64,000 bases of DNA from Vitellaria paradoxa. Its lineage: Eukaryota; Streptophyta; Magnoliopsida; Ericales; Sapotaceae. Under the pieces are notes generated by a model. It did no database searches, had not been told where the DNA came from, and was given only the letters and a program-made list of their open reading frames with translations. The translations under genes were made by a program, and so were the position numbers. The first letter of the stretch is position 1. Each line of letters starts with the position of its first letter. Positions 1-10,989 of this stretch are shown here, in pieces. The stretch spans positions 3,599,501-3,663,500 of the forward strand of contig CM034233.1 of the NCBI GenBank assembly GCA_019916065.1, read 5' to 3'.

Positions 1-561
1 ATTAAAGGTATTACATGCCAACTCATTCAGAGTTAGAGAGTACAAAATGATCCGTTTACAAGCTGGACTATGCAGCCGATCAAGAATGCCACAAATTGGA
101 TGTAGTGAAAGAATTTTATATGTTATACATTATTTATGAAAAAATATTTTACACATTATATTTTATTTTTTCACAATAAATAAGTCTAACACTTATATAA
201 ATTTTTTTAAATGAGTCTAATTTTTTAATTCAAATTAATTCATTTTACGAATGAACACACAAAAAGATTTATTAATTAGTGGAGCCTGAGCTATTTATGA
301 ATAACTTGTTTTATTTTCTGTCCCAGTTCACAAGTTTATATGTGAGAAAAGTGAAATAAAAGGGAAAAAAAAAAAAAACAACGGTTTTCAAGTGAATTTA
401 AAAAAAATCAAAAAAAATAAACGAAACAAATAGTTATATTATAAAAACACCAGGTCGAAACAAAAGAATATTAAATGAAATAAGTAATTTTTCTTTAAAT
501 ATTAGCATAAATTAATCCAGGCGATTGTGCAAGGTACTATTGATATAGGATTTGATTCAAT
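1..561. other. AT-rich spacer upstream of the first BAHD copy
   Basis: Low-complexity AT-rich sequence with A-runs near 368-380. I see no open frame with family features and no RNA gene. It forms the distal upstream region of the acyltransferase pseudogene. Confidence 0.6.
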
Positions 562-564
562 TAC

Positions 565-732
565 GGGTCCGTTTGGTTTGCAACAATTTGATGAAAATCT
601 CTAAAAATCTCTATAAATCTCTGTTAATTTTATATCACATCAACTTTTTTCTCTCACTGCACGCATTACGAACTCTCTCCAAACCATAATTTATCTCAAT
701 TTATCTCATTTTTTCTTACTCTAAACAAACCC
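565..732. mobile_element. Short MITE, copy A
   Basis: A 168-bp AT-rich element starts GGGTCCGTTTGG and ends TAAACAAACCC, so the ends are imperfect inverted repeats. It is flanked on both sides by TAC (562-564 and 733-735), which fits a 3-bp target duplication. A related element lies in reverse orientation at 22086-22253 and shares the block running from TCTCACTG to the terminal CCC. The superfamily is uncertain: 3-bp duplications suit PIF/Harbinger or CACTA derivatives, but TAC is not the usual Harbinger target. It sits about 50 bp upstream of the TATA box of the first BAHD copy. Confidence 0.6.
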
Positions 733-783
733 TACCTATCTCCTCTCCTGCTATTCTCTCCCCTTCACCATCTACAATATGAA

Positions 784-791
784 TATAAATA
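784..791 (+). promoter_or_regulatory. Putative TATA box of the BAHD pseudogene
   Basis: TATAAATA lies 61 bp upstream of the ancestral ATG at 845. The intact paralogue has a TATA box at the same distance from its ATG at 12101, and the two upstream regions are alignable (both contain a CCATC/CGTCTACAA-like block). The promoter therefore looks inherited and unbroken although the coding frame is destroyed. Confidence 0.5.
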
Positions 792-844
792 GATACAGAC
801 GCTGTCACATAGCCCTCTACCTCTGAAGAAGAGCATTAATTAAG

Positions 845-2217
845 ATGGAGGTAGTGGTGATCTCGGGAGGTGATCAAGCCATCACGCCCAACCCCACAAC
901 ACTTGCGTCACTTGGGGCTCTCCTTCGTTGATCAATTAGTCCCTTCAGTGTTTTTGCCCACTCTCTTGTTCTACTCTTCCCCCGCATGAGCATGAGCATC
1001 AGCAGCAGCAGCAGTGCCATCTGATGATACCGCCACCAACCTCAAGACGTCTGAGAAGCTAAAGAAATCCCTGGCTGAGAACCTTACCAGGTTCTACCTT
1101 CTAGCCGGACGCCTCAGGCAAAACCGCTACGTCGAGTGCAACGACGAGGGTGTTGAGTACATGGAAGCCCATTTCAAGTCCCAACTCTCCCAAGTTGTCC
1201 AAGACTGCACCAATCTGGGTGAACAAGTTTCTTCCTTATCGGGGGTTCGACCATGCAGGCAATTTACCACTAGCAGTCCAAGTCACTTTCTTCGATTGCG
1301 GTGGCATTGTTATTGGCACGTGCTTTAATCACAGGATTGCAGACGCTGCATCGATTTCCACGTTTGGAACTTCTTGGTCTGCTAATGCTAGAGGGGATCT
1401 TAGCAGCGCCGATACATTCTGTCATGGGTTTGATTCGGCCAACCCCTTCCCACCTAGAGATATCCCAGAAATTACAAATATTAATAATATTGGCATTGCC
1501 GAAGAGAAAATCGTGGGTAAAAGGTTTGTGTTTGATGCCTCTGCTGTGTCTGCACTTAAAGCCAAATACTCGACCACTTCCATACAACCAACCCGGGTTG
1601 AGGCACTATCCGCTTTCATATGGACCAGTTTTCTGGCCACCACTCAAGGCCCCAAAACTCACTTCCAAGTGTTTCATACTGTAAACTTTAGGAGAGTATT
1701 GAACCCGCCGTTGCCAGATTCATATTTTGGGAACCTTATTGGCAAAGCCACTGTAGTACCATCCGCTGACACTACTGAGCGAGAGGGTTTTGATTTCTTG
1801 ATCCATACAAGGACTGCAATTAGGGGAATTAATGGTGATTATATCAAACAATTACAAGACGGAAAATATAACCCGAATTCCCGTACTGATCGGGAATCAG
1901 CCAAAGGGGAGAAAATAGTTCAGTTTACTGTTAGTAGCATTTTCGGGATTCCAGCGTATGAAGTTGACTTTGGGTGGGGGAAGCCAGAATGGGTTTCCAA
2001 TGGTCAACGACCCGCAAAGAACTTGGTTTATTTCTTTCCCACCAGATCAGCTGCTGGAATCGAAGCTTTACTCAATATGGAAGAGAATGACTTGGCCAAA
2101 CTTGAAGCTGATCAACAGTTCTCAGCTTTTGTTTCTGCGCCTGCTAAAATTCCTTTTCTTAGCTCCTTGAAGCTTTTGGTCCCGTACTCGTTTGTCGCCC
2201 ATCTCAATTACCTATAG
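845..2217 (+). pseudogene. BAHD acyltransferase pseudogene (vinorine synthase-like)
   Basis: This is a broken copy of the acyl-CoA-dependent acyltransferase gene found intact at 12101-13408. Compared with that copy I see four kinds of lesion. About 2 bp are missing around 860-865, so the ATG frame ends at a TGA near codon 29. Two in-frame TGA codons stand at 987-989 and 993-995. About 5 bp are lost near 1222, which shifts the frame again. The family-type stop is changed, so the last frame runs about 14 codons past the usual SSL end. The catalytic HRIAD (HXXXD) and the structural DFGWG motifs are still readable in the third frame (1150-2217). The preserved motifs and promoter suggest recent inactivation. 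Sequencing error is an alternative for single indels but would not explain all the lesions together. Confidence 0.9.
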
Positions 2218-4199
2218 AAATTTCAATGTAACATGGGAGTACTATAGTCTAAATTTTAAACTTTAAATATGGTGATGCCAAACTGAGTCACCTACCAAGT
2301 TTATATGTATATATATTTCATGAAAATAATAAAAGGACTTCTGTTCATGTAAATTTAGAATATAAATTAAATAAAGTTAACAAAACTATTTGTAAGCACT
2401 AACTAAAAGTTAATAATTGGACGTTATTTTAGCTACAGATGAATTAAAAAAAAGGCCCAGATTATACACATGCATGCTAGGTTTTTTTATGATTCAATTG
2501 CTTAAAAGATGCTTATGTGCGATCGCAAATCAACGTATATTGTTCAATAAAAAAAGGCATATGTGCGTATATACGGAGATGGAGAAGTTGGGAGAAAAAA
2601 CTCTCACCTAAGTGTGTGTGCACAAAACACTGGTCGTATGTGATGAAATCTCAAATTTAATAAAGTTTCAGACTTAGTGGATTTTTTTGCTTTTTTTTTT
2701 TTTGTTAATCTCCTTCAATTTTCCACAACTACTAATTCTTTTTATAAAAATATTTTTTTAATAATTATCACTTAATTAAATAAATTTAGTTTCGCATATT
2801 TAAGTACTCCTTAAATACCCTTTTTTAACTATCTACTACTTTTACATTTTTTTAACTTTTCTACATGACATTTAGTTATAAATTAAACTATTTACTTTAA
2901 GGATAATCATCCAATATTTTAAAAATATTCTAATAATTTTTTATTTTGAATTTGTTTGATAATTTATATAAAATTAAAAAATATATATTTATTAAAAAAA
3001 ATCACACACATAGTATGTGAACTTACATCTAGTGTGCATATATATACGAAGAGAGAAAAAATCACATATTCTTTCTGGTGTAGGCCTTTTTCCTCCTTTT
3101 TCTCCATCGAACCTGTAAATAGCATTGCAGAAGAACACAATGTTAGAGGTCTAACCGGCAGCAACCGATCAAATGCCCTAGTTAGTATTGAGTTCTAATA
3201 GAAGAGAAAAATAAAAAAGAAAAAGAGAGAAAAGAGAGAGTCCTATATATATATATATATATATCCAGAATATACCCAGCTTCTTTGTCTTTATGTATTA
3301 GACGTGGTCTCTATCATCTTCTTCATATCAGAAAGTGGAGAGAGTGGAAGAGTAATGGCAGAATAGTAAAGGTTTCTTTTTCCTTAATTTTTGTAGAGTA
3401 AGGGTAAGGGGATGCCACATGTCATGTAATATTTGACCCTCCAATATATACACACACACATTCGATTAGGGTTTAATTAGGCTTTAGGATTTTGACTAAT
3501 TTAAATATATATATATATATATTTAAATTAAAACTATTAAAATTCATACAAAATAAATTTTAAATTACCCATTTAACAAATCATCAAATTTAATAAATTA
3601 AGTAAAATTATTAAATTAAAGTAAATAATCGCATTAACTAAATAAAAATTTAAAAATTAATGGTCATTAGATATATTTTGTTTATATTAATGATAATTCT
3701 CTAATTAATTAAATAAAATAAGGAAAAATAAAAAATATATAAATAATGATAACTTATTTATCATGGGAAATAATTAATTAATAAAATAAATAATTTTTTT
3801 ATTTATGAATCCAGGTTAATCAATTTTTTAAAGTAATATAATTTTGTGAAAAAATGCTTAAATTAATGATTATTAATCTAAAATCTAATTAAAAATTAAA
3901 ATAAACATATATTATGACAAATCCACATGCCCAATCACTAGTATAATACTATAATCAATTATCAAAAATGTTTGGGTTAGACATCTAAAATTAAAAACTA
4001 GTTACCTTTTTAATTCTAATTTAACTTGAATTAAATAAAAAAATTAATTATCTTTGTAATCCTAATTTTACTTTAATTAAATATAATTTAAATAATTTCA
4101 TACCAATATTTAATTTTATAATGTACACAAACCCCTCTAGATGCTATAATATTATTTGTTCCATTATTCCTTGAATATATACAAACAAAAGTATAAATA
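2218..4199. other. AT-rich intergenic spacer
   Basis: No gene is visible. The stretch holds simple repeats: (AT)n at about 3246-3264 and 3504-3522, and T/A-runs such as 2682-2704. Short open frames at 2417-2611 and 2956-3198 have no family features and are AT-biased noise. Confidence 0.6.
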
Positions 4200-4202
4200 T
4201 AT

Positions 4203-4403
4203 CACTACTAGAGGTTGGGGAATTGGCGAATGGAAATCTCGGGCGACCGCTTGAAGCGGTCGCTACAACAGCGGTCGCTTAAACGTCTGTCGCTAATCCC
4301 GTGCGGCAAGGCATCGACGACGAAAAAATTCGCGCGACCGCTTTAAGCGGTCGCTAATATGGTTGTAGCGACCGTATTAGCGACCGCTTAAAGCGGTCGC
4401 TGA
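4203..4403. repeat. 5' terminal inverted repeat and subterminal palindrome array
   Basis: After the CACTA terminus, the motif GCGACCGC or its complement GCGGTCGC recurs many times between about 4243 and 4401, often as facing pairs separated by TTGAA or TTTAA. The pair at 4379-4401 is a perfect 23-bp palindrome centred on TTAAA. The 3' end carries the same motif. Subterminal arrays of short repeats in both orientations are the known binding sites of TNPA-like proteins in this superfamily. Confidence 0.85.
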
Positions 4404-4554
4404 TTCTCTAATTATATTCGGCAGAAAGCCTCCCTCTTTTTCCTCTCCCTCCCTCCCTTTTTTTTCCTCCCTCCCCCGCGCTCTCAGTTCTCTCCCCCCT
4501 CGGCCGTCTTCTCTCCTCCGTCTGCTGTGCCGTGCCGTGCCGTGCCGTCGCCGG

Positions 4555-4605
<51 letters not shown>

Positions 4606-7500
4606 ACTCATATACATGCATTAATATTTTTTTTTGTTTATTGTAGTTTATTTTGATGTTAAGGCAACACTACACCGTACCAGGTTTGTATTTTATTTTT
4701 AGTTTGAAATTTTTTTTCTTTTTTTTGTATTTTTCATGTTTATTGTTGGATAAATGTAAATAATTTTTTTTTTGTTTTTTGTGGTTGGGGGTTTGATGAT
4801 TATCTATACATGCATGTATGTATTATTGTTTGTTTAATTTTTTTTATTTTAGTTACTCGTTAAATTGTTTATTTCATGTGCGTATTGTGTAATATTTTTA
4901 TTTGTGTATGTTGCTGTTGTTTTTAATTTTTTTTAATTTGCTGTTTTTTTTTTCTGTTTTTTTTTTTGTTTGCTGTTTTTTTTTCTGTATTTTTTATTTG
5001 CTGTTTTTTTTTCTGTTTTTTTTTTGTTTGCTGTTTTTTTTTTGTTTGCTGTTTTTCTTTTTCTGTATTTTTTATTTGCTGTTTTTTTTAATATTATGTT
5101 TTTTAATTTTATTTTATAAAAATTGGTATGTTGGAAGAAAGAAAAAGAGATTTTAGAAGTAAATTTTAGTTAGTGGAAAAAATTGTTGTGTTTTGTGCAG
5201 TGCGTAAAAAAAAATGTATAGAACTTTTTAATGGTTGCGTCGGCTTTGGTATGTGTTTGGATTGGGAAAAAGAATATTTAAAAATTTGACGTAAAAAAAA
5301 TATGTGATGAGATTTAATCGAAAAAATTGATAATTTTTATAATTTGTGATAAAATTTAATAAACTAAATACCCCAATTGTATTTGTTATTTGGGTGAAAA
5401 AAAATAGACGAAATGCAAAAACTGAAATTAAAATTAATTAAATTCGATCAAAATAATTTAGGCTGCGTTTAATTTACTAAAAATAAAAAAAATTTAAATT
5501 TTTGAAAATTTCTAAAACTCTTTAATACATTTTATCCATATCCTAACAAATTTTTATAAATTTCAATACTTTTTTTACAAATCTCAATAACTTTTTAATA
5601 AATTTCAACAAAATTGACATAAATCCGTGAGAACGAACCCCAAAAACTCATTCTAACAGTTTCTCTCTCTAATATTTTGACATAAAAGTCAAAATGTGAC
5701 CACCAAAATGATTATTACTTTCTTTTTCTTTTAATTTTTTCATTAGATATTCAAAAGTAAATTACTTTTTGTTCTTTTAAACATGAATTTAACGTGACGG
5801 GAAATATAGAGCCGTGTAACTTTTCATGCGAGAATGACAAAGTAATACTTTAGTTGGTAATTGATTGTTTGGTATAAATTTATAAAAATTAAAAGAAGTT
5901 ATTAAAATTGGAAAAAATTTAAAAAATGACAAAAGTTAATTTTTTTTTTGTATTTGTTAGTCTGCCATTTGCTCTCTAAAACGAATATCTAGCCCCCGTG
6001 GGCATAGTAACAAATTCTGGATAATAAAATTTTTTTGTATAGTTAACAATTCGTAATTTAAAAACTATTCGATCGGTAGAATTTGAAAAAAAATTAATAC
6101 AAATTACAATTTATTATTTGAATTCATTACAAAATTCAAAAAATTTTGTAAATTAATTGGAAAATAATAATTCATAAAAAGTGATAGATTTATATTTTAG
6201 AATCATAAAATAGCTAAAATGAAATTAGTTGAAATATTGAAGGGAAAAAATAAAAAATTTCCTACTCTTGACTATTTACTTCTTTAAGCTTGATGCCAGT
6301 AATATATCATTTGATTTTAATTATCAAATTATTCATATAAAATTCATCTTGTGGTACTTGAAAAATTTTTTTGGATACTTGGAAAATTATATGTGCTACT
6401 TGGAAAATTATGCATGTGACCTATTTTTTTGGAGCGTTAAACTTGGGCTTAAAAAATTATATTTAATGAATAAAAATAAAATAATATATATACAAATAGT
6501 ATAATCAATTGAATTTTAAATTTTAGATTATATAGGAGTATTTAGTTTATTAAAAATATAAAAAATTTTTATTAACTATTTTTAATATCTTTCAATTAAA
6601 TTTAGTAAAAATGTTAAAAAAAATTTCAAAATTTTTTAGTAACTTTTAAGGAGTTATCAAATGTCAAAAAAAGTAAAAATTACTAAAAAATTTGTCTCCC
6701 ACTATATATATATATATATATTCAACTCTACCTATCAACTTGACTATAACTAACTAATTCTTAAAACGACACTTAACAATAATAAACTTATAAAAAAAAT
6801 TATCAAAAATAATTTTAGTTTAATAAAATCTTTGAATAAAATAATTCATTTTTAATGTGATGCAACAAAAATAGATTAAGTAATGAAATTAATAAAATAT
6901 TTATAATAGAAAAGAAAAACGAGAGTGAAAACAAATTTTAATTGTTCTTCACTATGAAATTAACTTTGTAATTTTATAAAAACAAAAAATGACAAAGGGT
7001 AGAGAGAGTTTTTGAAGCAATGCTAACATCTTCACTCAATATGGTCATTTTTATAAATAAATTGATTAACGTACCTTACGGAAATTAAATTATATTATGA
7101 TATTTATAATGTTAGATAATACTACTAAAAATATGAGAATTAATATATAGTTTAATGTAAAAATAATATATAGTTTGAAAAAAGTATAAAAAGTTAGTAA
7201 AAGTTGATAGATTTTTTAATAAATTAAATACAATAAAGTTTGTAAACTTTTAAACATATTACTTTTTTTCATAAAAAGAATACTTTTAAATAAGAATCGA
7301 TGCATAAGACAAAAAAAAAATTAATATCTATTGTTTGATTTATGTTATAATGAGTAAATATTGAATTGTTTATTGTTAATTTATTTAATTTGTATCGTAT
7401 TATTTTATTTGTTGTATATTTGATCTTCGTATAATGTATTGAAGTGTTATTTTTTGGAATAACAATAATTAACTCCAATTAACTCTAATTAGAAGAAAAC
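4404..7500. other. Non-coding 5' part of the CACTA element
   Basis: About 3 kb between the 5' subterminal repeats and the promoter-like zone. It holds a (CT)n tract at about 4558-4598, several imperfect copies of a TGCTG-plus-T-run unit at about 4938-5090, and otherwise AT-rich sequence. The apparent long frames here (for example 4377-4617 minus and 4902-5156 plus) are products of the CT and T-run repeats. I see no TNP2 catalytic domain on either strand. Confidence 0.6.
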
Positions 7501-7513
7501 CCCTAATCTTGCC

Positions 7514-7720
7514 TGGGCCCAATCCAACATCTTGCTTGGGCCCAGTGTAATCCAATACGAATACGATAAGAAAATTAAGTCAAATAATATTATAATATTG
7601 TTTCTAGGTAATTTACCGAATACTATAGTAATTAATTACACAAGCAGCAGTAGTTAATTAGTAAGAGTTAATTAGTTCAATTAGTAACTACAATAAAATC
7701 CCTAATCTTTCCTGGGCCCA
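7514..7720 (+). promoter_or_regulatory. Three TGGGCCCA motifs upstream of the transposase gene
   Basis: TGGGCCCA occurs at 7514-7521, 7537-7544 and 7713-7720, the first and last inside a repeated block (CCTAATCTT.CCTGGGCCCAAT). TGGGCC is the core of plant site II elements bound by TCP factors. The cluster stands 0.6-0.8 kb upstream of the transposase ATG, where a promoter or 5' leader is expected. The role is inferred from the motif only. Confidence 0.35.
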
Positions 7721-8307
7721 ATGCAACATCTAAATACTTTATTCTAAGTTAGAAAACAAACAGACATTGAGAACCACTTTATTTTATTCATTTGCATATA
7801 TTAGTGAAACTTAGACCCGTTTAAGAATCTCGTACGCCACCTGTTTGGTCATCCTTAGGTAACGGATTAGGTCATTGACCAGGTTCGTTGTCCTCTCGAT
7901 GAACGTGCGGGGATTGATGTACGCGAGTCTTGAATTGTCCAGTATGGACAGTTTGGGAATGCAATTATCCATCCTGTATTCAACAACTCATGTACTGTCC
8001 TGTGTTAGATGAAGTTTCGGTTGACGTCCTGTTGTTCTCCGGGTGCGTACACAGGGTACGACTAATGTCGTCTGTGTATCGTGTACTTGGAGAACCACGC
8101 GGACATGCTGCCGAAATTTTATCTAATTAGGGGACAACGGCATTGAGTTGTTGAGTGCAAGTTGGATCGTGTATTCTCGAATGGGATAGGACCAACCACC
8201 CTGTAATGAGGAGGTAAAGTTTAAGACTAGGTGTTTTGCATATGGCACTACATTTTATAGTAATGACATTTTTTTCCTCTTGGGACTCCACAGACACTCT
8301 CAGCGAG

Positions 8308-10145
8308 ATGGATAAGAGTTGGATTGATTTGCCGAATAGGATGTCCCCGGAGTATGTGGAGGGGATTAATCAGTTTATTGCATTCACCAGTGGGTTTCCC
8401 AGTGGGTACATTAGTTGTCCTTGCAGGAAGTGTGCTAACCGGTATTACTATACACGGGAGGTTGTCAGAGAGCACCTGATCCGTAATGGGTTCCTGAAGC
8501 AGTATAAATTCTGGACTCTCCATGGGGAAGAGTATACCGCCTCTCGTCCGAAAGAAACCGTTGAGGTGGAGGCCGAGGTTGTAGAGGAAGCTGATCCAAT
8601 GCTAGCGATGCTAGCTGATATCGCATGTGGATTGACACATGAAGACAACGGTGCCGGTATTAATCTTACGGGTGGAACTACTCCCCGCTCGGGTGCAGAT
8701 GATGAGTCATTGAGATATTTTGAAATACTCGATGATGCGCAGACAGAATTATATCCTGGATGTCAGGAGTTCAGTAAATTGTCATTCACCGTTGAGTTGT
8801 TACATTTGAAGGCGTTGAATCACTGGTCAGATACGTCATTTGACATGCTACTACAGTTACTCCGTAGGGTTTTACCAGCGGGAGCTAAGCTTGCAGAATC
8901 GTACTACCAGGCACGCAAGTTAACTGAGAATCTGGGATTCACATACGAAACTCTGGATGCATGTCCCAATAGTTGCATGTTGTTTCGGAATGAGAATGGC
9001 AACCTCGATTCGTGTACCGTGTGTGGTGTTTCGAGATGGAAAAATGTTGGTACTATCCAAACTCGGCAGAATCGTTTGGGTAGTTCAAATCGTGGTAAGC
9101 TTGTGGCTGCAAAGCAAGTGCGCTACTTTCCCCACCAGTGGGCTGAGCTCGTCAGGTATTGGTCGAGTCCCGAGGCACAGGTGAGATGATTGCGATTTAA
9201 TTATTTTTCCTTAAGTTTTGACGTTATCAAGCGTAAATTACAAAAAGTAATCGAAAATAACTTAAAATAGGCGGAGGCCCAAAGGAACTCGCGAAATCGA
9301 GGACTGCAGGGGCCGGGGCACAAGGAGGGGACTCGACACTTTTCTCAGGTTCGCCACGAGGTAAAAACGTGAGCTTATCAGGTTCGCCACGAGGTAAAAA
9401 CGTGAGCTTATCACGCTAATAGCAACTTCTTTATTTATCTTTTTTAATGATAGTAAATTATTAACATATAATTTACCTTTCAACAGAGGACAGAGGAGGG
9501 CCTGAGGACAGATCGGATGTCCATGTGGTTGGCGACTCGACGTACTGATTCGCCGGAGGTTCAGGCTATACAGGTAACAAATTTTAATATTTTGTCCAAT
9601 CAACATATAATTTATAATTTAATTTTTTCTTTAAATAATATAGTTAGTTATCTTGTTTTTTCTATTTCGGCTTGTTTGCATTAGGCGCAGTTTAATGCAC
9701 GTTTAGACGAGCTGTCGCCAGATGAGAGGGAGTCCGAAGAGAGGAGGGACGAGATATTTTTCTCCATTATCGGACGCGATGGTCATGGATACACGCTTAC
9801 GCGGGGTGCAGGTATTCCACGCCGATCCGTTGCACGAGCAGAATCATCTTCTCAGGCCAGACGTCGCGATCAAGATCTGCTGCAGACCTTTCGAGCTGAG
9901 ATGGACGCGCGAGAGGCAGCTCTTCGGGCCGAGATGATGGCTGAGATGGAGCGGCGCCTCTCTCAGAGTCAGAGCCATCCACCTCCTCCTCCTCCTCAGG
10001 TTAAAAATTTTATTTCTCGTTACTATTACTCATTAAAATTATATAAATTTATTTATTCATGTCTTCTTAATTATCACGTTATAATTTCATTATTATTTCA
10101 TTGTAGGACCCGGATGATGGCGGATGGCCCTCCTGGACTGATTAG
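8308..10145 (+). CDS. Chimeric CACTA transposase: TNP2 N-terminal part fused to a TNPA-like protein
   Basis: Five exons, 8308-9180, 9271-9360, 9487-9573, 9685-9999 and 10107-10145, all join in phase 0 with GT..AG borders and give an unbroken frame of 467 codons. Residues 1-75 match the plant transposase-associated domain (MDKSWIDLPNR..., CPCRKCAN, GF, W.LHGE). Residues about 165-265 match the start of TNP2 (Transposase_21): LKALN.WSD.SFD.LL, CPN.C.LFR, C..CG.SRWK. At about residue 273 a TNP2-like RYFP is followed directly by HQWAELVRYW, the start of a TNPA/Transposase_24-like region that continues through exons 2-5 (GHKEGTRHFS, TRR, DEIFFSIIGRDGHGY) to a Gln/Arg-rich helix and a Pro run. The whole TNP2 catalytic region is missing. 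ATG 8308 is chosen because the domain starts there; the upstream open stretch lacks an ATG near its start. A repressor or DNA-binding role is an inference. Confidence 0.82.
9346..9411 (+). repeat. 33-bp tandem duplication across a splice donor
   Basis: A 33-bp unit beginning CAGGTTCGCCACGAGGTAAA is present twice in a row (9346-9378 and 9379-9411). It duplicates the exon 2 donor GAG|GTAAAA of the CACTA gene. Use of the second donor would read through GTA AAA ACG TGA, an in-frame stop, so only the first donor (exon end 9360) keeps the protein open. Confidence 0.85.
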
Positions 10146-10577
10146 GATCTATTTGTATATTTTTTGATCAGTACATTTATATATATATTTGTTTTTGTAT
10201 TTTGAACATTTGTATATAATAAAATTTTATTTTAATTGTAATCTAATTTGATATTATGTTTGTATATATAATCATAATTAGGAGATACGTTTTTTGTTTT
10301 TTTACAAATTTTATGAAAAATTTCATTAATTCTATGTGTAATTTAATAAATTAAATATAATATAAATATTTATAGATAAGTAATTAAATATAATAGTTGT
10401 TATAAATAATTAATAAATATTAAATAAATAATAATTATAAATAAAAAATAAATTATTATTAAATTATTTGATTTGTAAAACAAATTATTGAGATCTTATT
10501 ATAGTATAAATTAAATTATAATTATTGAGATTTTTAAATAATTTAAATTTTTTTTAAAAAAAAAATTACTTACAAAT
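10146..10577. other. 3' untranslated and AT-rich part of the CACTA element
   Basis: Directly after the TAG at 10143-10145 the sequence becomes strongly AT-rich. Possible polyadenylation signals such as AATAAA occur in this stretch (for example near 10218). No other gene is seen before the 3' subterminal array. Confidence 0.5.
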
Positions 10578-10986
10578 AGCGACCGCCTATGGCGGCCGCT
10601 AATAGTCATATTCCGGTCGCTAATACAAATGGTCATGGCTCCCGCGCGACCGCCTTTTGCGACCGCCGTTCCCTAATTAGCGACCGCTAACTACGGTCGC
10701 TATTTATTCGCGCCATCTTCGCGCCAAACAACTAGCGACCGCCTTTTGCAGTATTAGCGACCGTTATGAGCGGTCGCTAATATCCATACGTCTGAACTCG
10801 AGCGGTCGTAGGAGCGGTCGCAAATAATTTAGCGACCGTCCTAGCGGTCGCTAATAATTATTAGCGACGAAGCAAATGCGACTCGTTTGACGCGGTCGCT
10901 ATGCCGTCGCTAATACTTTTAGCGACCGCTATTAGATATTTAGCGACCGTCTTAGGCGGTCGCTAGTTCCACACTTTCTACTAGTG
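10578..10986. repeat. 3' subterminal palindrome array and terminal inverted repeat
   Basis: AGCGACCGC / GCGGTCGCT motifs recur more than a dozen times in both orientations from 10578 to about 10965, followed by the terminal TCTACTAGTG. The array is longer and more varied than the one at the 5' end, with units such as GCGACCGTCCTAGCGGTCGC forming near-palindromes. Confidence 0.85.
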
Positions 10987-10989
10987 TAT

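Larger units (their letters stand above)
4203..10986 (+). mobile_element. Complete CACTA (En/Spm) DNA transposon, 6.8 kb
   Basis: The element starts CACTACTAGA and ends TCTACTAGTG. The reverse complement of the 3' end is CACTAGTAGA, and about 19 of the first 26 terminal bases match. It is bounded on both sides by TAT (4200-4202 and 10987-10989), the 3-bp target duplication typical of CACTA elements. Both subterminal zones are packed with GCGACCGC/GCGGTCGC motifs, as expected for TNPA-binding arrays. One gene in five exons (8308-10145) encodes a TNP2/TNPA chimera without the TNP2 catalytic core, so the element is probably non-autonomous. It separates the first and second BAHD copies. Confidence 0.92.

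Noticed and set aside
4377..4617. Two minus-strand frames rich in Arg-Glu
   Set aside because: They are translations of the (CT)n microsatellite and subterminal repeats of the CACTA element.
4902..5156. Phe/Leu-rich frame of 84 codons
   Set aside because: It is a product of T-runs with repeated TGCTG words; no signal peptide or conserved features.
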